DNA from: Pseudomonas oryzihabitans
Lineage (GTDB): Bacteria > Pseudomonadota > Gammaproteobacteria > Pseudomonadales > Pseudomonadaceae
Reading direction: 5' to 3'
DNA: 64,000 nucleotides
Assembly: GCF_014522265.1 (NCBI RefSeq)
Contig: NZ_CP017024.1
Coordinates: 903,501-967,500 of the forward strand
The number at the start of each line of letters is the position of its first letter. The stretch's first letter is position 1. The position numbers and the translations under genes were made by a program. Under the pieces are notes generated by a model, which saw only the letters and a list, made by a program, of their open reading frames with translations, was not told the origin of the DNA and did not search any database. Positions 61,982 through 64,000 of this stretch are shown piece after piece.

Positions 61982-63823
61982 TCAGAAGCTGAAGCAGGAG
62001 CAGCCGAAGGCGCCCCAGAAGCCACTGAAGTCGCTGACCGGCACCCGGCTCTGGCGCGCCCGCTCATGGCCGTGGCCATGCACGGAACAGGCGCCGGCGC
62101 ACTGGTGCACGGCGGCCTGCAGGGGCGCGCCGGGCTTCCAGTGGCCGGGCACCTTGACCACCGGCGACCAGTCCGGGGTGACCGGCAAGGGCGGCGGACC
62201 CAGGCGATCGAATTCCTCGGCGCCATGGACGATACGACCACCGACCACGGTCAGCACCGACTCCAGGTGCTTGATGGCCTCTTCCTCGACCGTGAAGAAG
62301 TCCGCCGAGAGCACCGCCACATCGGCCAGCTGGCCTACCCGCAGCTGGCCCTTCTTGCCCTGTTCCGAGGAGAACCAGGCGCTGCCCTGGGTGAACAGCT
62401 GCAGGGCGGTGGCCCGTGGCAGGCCTTCCTGGTAGAGCGCCAGGCCGCCGACGGTACGGCCGCTGACCAGCCAGTACAGCGAGGTCCAGGGGTTGTAGCT
62501 GGAGACGCGGGTGGCATCTGTCCCCGCCCCTACCGGTACGCCTTCGGCGAGCATCCGCTGGATCGGCGGGGTCTGCTCGGCGGCCTGGGCACCATAGCGG
62601 TCGACGAAGTATTCGCCTTGGAAGGCCATGCGGTCCTGGATGGCGATGCCGCCGCCGAGGGCCTTGACCCGCTCGATGTTGCGCGGACTGATGGTCTCGG
62701 CGTGGTCGAAGAACCAGGGCAGCCCGTTGAAGGGCACGTCGCGGTTGACCCGCTCGAAGACGTCGAGCATGCGCGAGATGGATTCGTCGTAGGTGGCGTG
62801 CAGGCGGAACGGCCAGCGCTGCTCCACCAGGTGACGCACCACCGGTTCCAGATCGGCCTCCATGGTGGGCGGCAGGTCCGGGCGCGGTTCGAGGAAGTCT
62901 TCGAAGTCGGCCGCGGAGAAGGCCAGCATCTCGCCGGCGCCGTTGTGGCGGAGGAAGTCGGTGCCCTGGTGCAGGGTGACGCTGCTGGTCCAGTTCCTGA
63001 AGTCGGTCAGCTCTTCCTTGGGCCGCTGGGTGAAGAGGTTGTAGGCGATGCGCACGGTGAGCTGGTCGGCATCGGCCAGTTCCTGGATCACCTGGTAGTC
63101 GTCCGGGTAGTTCTGGAAGCCGCCGCCGGCGTCGATGGCGCTGGTCAGGCCCAGGCGATTGAGCTCGCGCATGAACTGGCGGGTGGAGTTGACCTGGTAT
63201 TCCAGCGGCAGCTTGGGCCCCTTGGCCAGGGTGGCGTAGAGGATCATGGCATTGGGCCGGGCGATGAGCATGCCGGTGGGCTCGCCGCGGGCATCGCGCT
63301 GGATCTCGCCACCTGGCGGATTGGGCGTGTCCTTGGTGTAGCCCACGACACGCAGGGCGGCGCGGTTGAGCAGTGCCCGGTCGTAGAGGTGGAGGATGAA
63401 CACCGGGGTGTCCGGCGCGGCCTGGTTGAGCTCCTCCAGGGTCGGCAGCCGGCGCTCGGCGAACTGGAATTCGTTCCAGCCGCCCACCACCCGCACCCAC
63501 TGGGGCGCCGGGGTGCGCTCGGCCTGGTCCTTGAGCATGCGCAGGGCATCGGCCAGCGAGGGCACGCCCTCCCAGCGCAGTTCCAGGTTGTAGTTGAGGC
63601 CGCCGCGGATCAGGTGCAGGTGGGAGTCGTTGAGGCCGGGGATGGCGCGGCGCCCGCGCAGGTCGACCACCTGGGTGCCCGGGCCGCGATGGGCCATGAC
63701 GTCGCTGTCGCTGCCCACGGCAAGAAAGACGCCGTCCTTGATGGCGACCGCGGTCGCCTCGGGGCGCTCGGGATCGACGGTGTGGAGCTTGCCGTTGTGC
63801 AGAATCAGATCGGCGTGTTGCAT
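61982..63823 (-). CDS. YtcJ-type metal-dependent amidohydrolase
   Basis: A 613-residue amidohydrolase of the Amidohydro_3 group. The metal-site HLH is His68/His70 in GLNDSHLHLIRGG; FRLHATYDESI, FDHAETIS and GAGTDATRVSSYNP bring the further ligands. The dihydropyrimidinase-like beta sandwich is formed by residues 1-60 and 490-545. The last 40 residues form an unusual Cys/His-rich tail (CAGACSVHGHGHERAR, then GCSCF at the end) that may bind metal. No signal peptide is seen. The natural substrate is unknown. It is the first complete gene of the cluster with MFS and ycaC. Confidence 0.86.
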   Translation of the reverse strand: MQHADLILHNGKLHTVDPERPEATAVAIKDGVFLAVGSDSDVMAHRGPGTQVVDLRGRRAIPGLNDSHLHLIRGGLNYNLELRWEGVPSLADALRMLKDQAERTPAPQWVRVVGGWNEFQFAERRLPTLEELNQAAPDTPVFILHLYDRALLNRAALRVVGYTKDTPNPPGGEIQRDARGEPTGMLIARPNAMILYATLAKGPKLPLEYQVNSTRQFMRELNRLGLTSAIDAGGGFQNYPDDYQVIQELADADQLTVRIAYNLFTQRPKEELTDFRNWTSSVTLHQGTDFLRHNGAGEMLAFSAADFEDFLEPRPDLPPTMEADLEPVVRHLVEQRWPFRLHATYDESISRMLDVFERVNRDVPFNGLPWFFDHAETISPRNIERVKALGGGIAIQDRMAFQGEYFVDRYGAQAAEQTPPIQRMLAEGVPVGAGTDATRVSSYNPWTSLYWLVSGRTVGGLALYQEGLPRATALQLFTQGSAWFSSEQGKKGQLRVGQLADVAVLSADFFTVEEEAIKHLESVLTVVGGRIVHGAEEFDRLGPPPLPVTPDWSPVVKVPGHWKPGAPLQAAVHQCAGACSVHGHGHERARQSRVPVSDFSGFWGAFGCSCFSF

Positions 63824-63875
63824 GTGGCCTCCGGGACCAGGATCAGAAGTCCGGGCGCGAGGCGCCCGGGAAGGC

Positions 63876-64000
63876 TCAGCGGGCGACGAAGGCCAGCAGG
63901 TCGCGGTTCAACTGCTCGGCGTGAGTCACCGCGAAGCCGTGGGGGCGCCGGCGTACACCTTGAGCTCGGCGCCACGGATCAGCTCGGCGGCCAGCTTGCC
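63876..64000 (-). pseudogene. Alpha/beta hydrolase (haloperoxidase/esterase-like), C-terminal part, frameshifted
   Basis: Only the last 40 codons or so are in the window. The minus-strand frame reads KLAAELIRGAELKVYAGAP and then meets a stop. In another frame it continues HGFAVTHAEQLNRDLLAFVAR with a stop at 63878-63876, the usual end of non-heme haloperoxidase-type hydrolases including the catalytic His of PHG. One base seems missing from the run of G at 63941-63945. The enzyme would lie upstream of the amidohydrolase in the same operon. Confidence 0.65.

Overview
The window looks like a chromosomal segment of a Pseudomonas species. The DNA is GC-rich (third positions almost all G or C). From memory, most gene blocks follow Pseudomonas aeruginosa order: opgG-side genes, speA to retS, ahcY-metF-rhlE, then hpt-upp-uraA-hemH through phrB-pagL-murI-hemA-lolB-ispE-prs-rplY-pth-ychF. 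The species cannot be fixed from the sequence; the P. oryzihabitans/psychrotolerans group is a guess. No phage, insertion sequence, plasmid gene or CRISPR array was seen.

Layout. 1-4.2 kb: partial opgG, dtd-pip, an amidase-like cysteine hydrolase, a PEBP protein and two lipoproteins. 4.2-8.4 kb (minus strand): a 142-bp palindromic element abutting speA, then speA, a YciH/SUI1 factor, a NUDIX hydrolase and a DUF2333 protein. 8.7-24.6 kb (plus strand): a GcbA-like diguanylate cyclase, dsbD, aroQ-accB-accC, prmA, a zinc-ribbon membrane protein, dusB-fis, purH, purD and the RetS-type hybrid sensor. 25.1-29.7 kb: an S-adenosylhomocysteine riboswitch, ahcY, metF (the methyl cycle) and an RhlE-type helicase. 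29.7-33.4 kb: base salvage (hpt, upp, uraA), with a WbuC-type cupin and a PA4642-type protein. 33.4-40 kb: hemH and an epimerase face a flavin oxidoreductase (frameshifted here), then a DUF523/DUF1722 protein, a MerR/LitR-like regulator and photolyase. The promoter of the last operon carries two copies of an 8-bp palindrome, which suggests a light- or photodamage-responsive regulon. 40-45.4 kb (minus strand): pagL, then hemA-prfA-prmC-moeB-murI as an overlapping operon. 45.6-52.4 kb (plus strand): a TPR lipoprotein, lolB, ispE, tRNA-Gln(UUG), prs, rplY, pth and ychF.

52.5-64 kb is accessory in character. It holds three LysR regulators, three MFS transporters, a secreted protein built of three 26-residue repeats, a small lipoprotein, a five-unit tandem array of about 124-135 bp units (56.2-56.85 kb), and a cluster with YcaC hydrolase, an MFS exporter with a monooxygenase-like tail, a YtcJ-type amidohydrolase and a frameshifted alpha/beta hydrolase at the right edge.

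Most of the window is conserved housekeeping DNA. The observations most worth checking are the twin-palindrome operator of the photolyase operon, the repeat array, the repeat protein with a promoter-like motif shared with a neighbouring lipoprotein gene, the AT-rich 3' part of ispE with its internal promoter, and two single-base frameshifts. I found no clear new multi-gene system.
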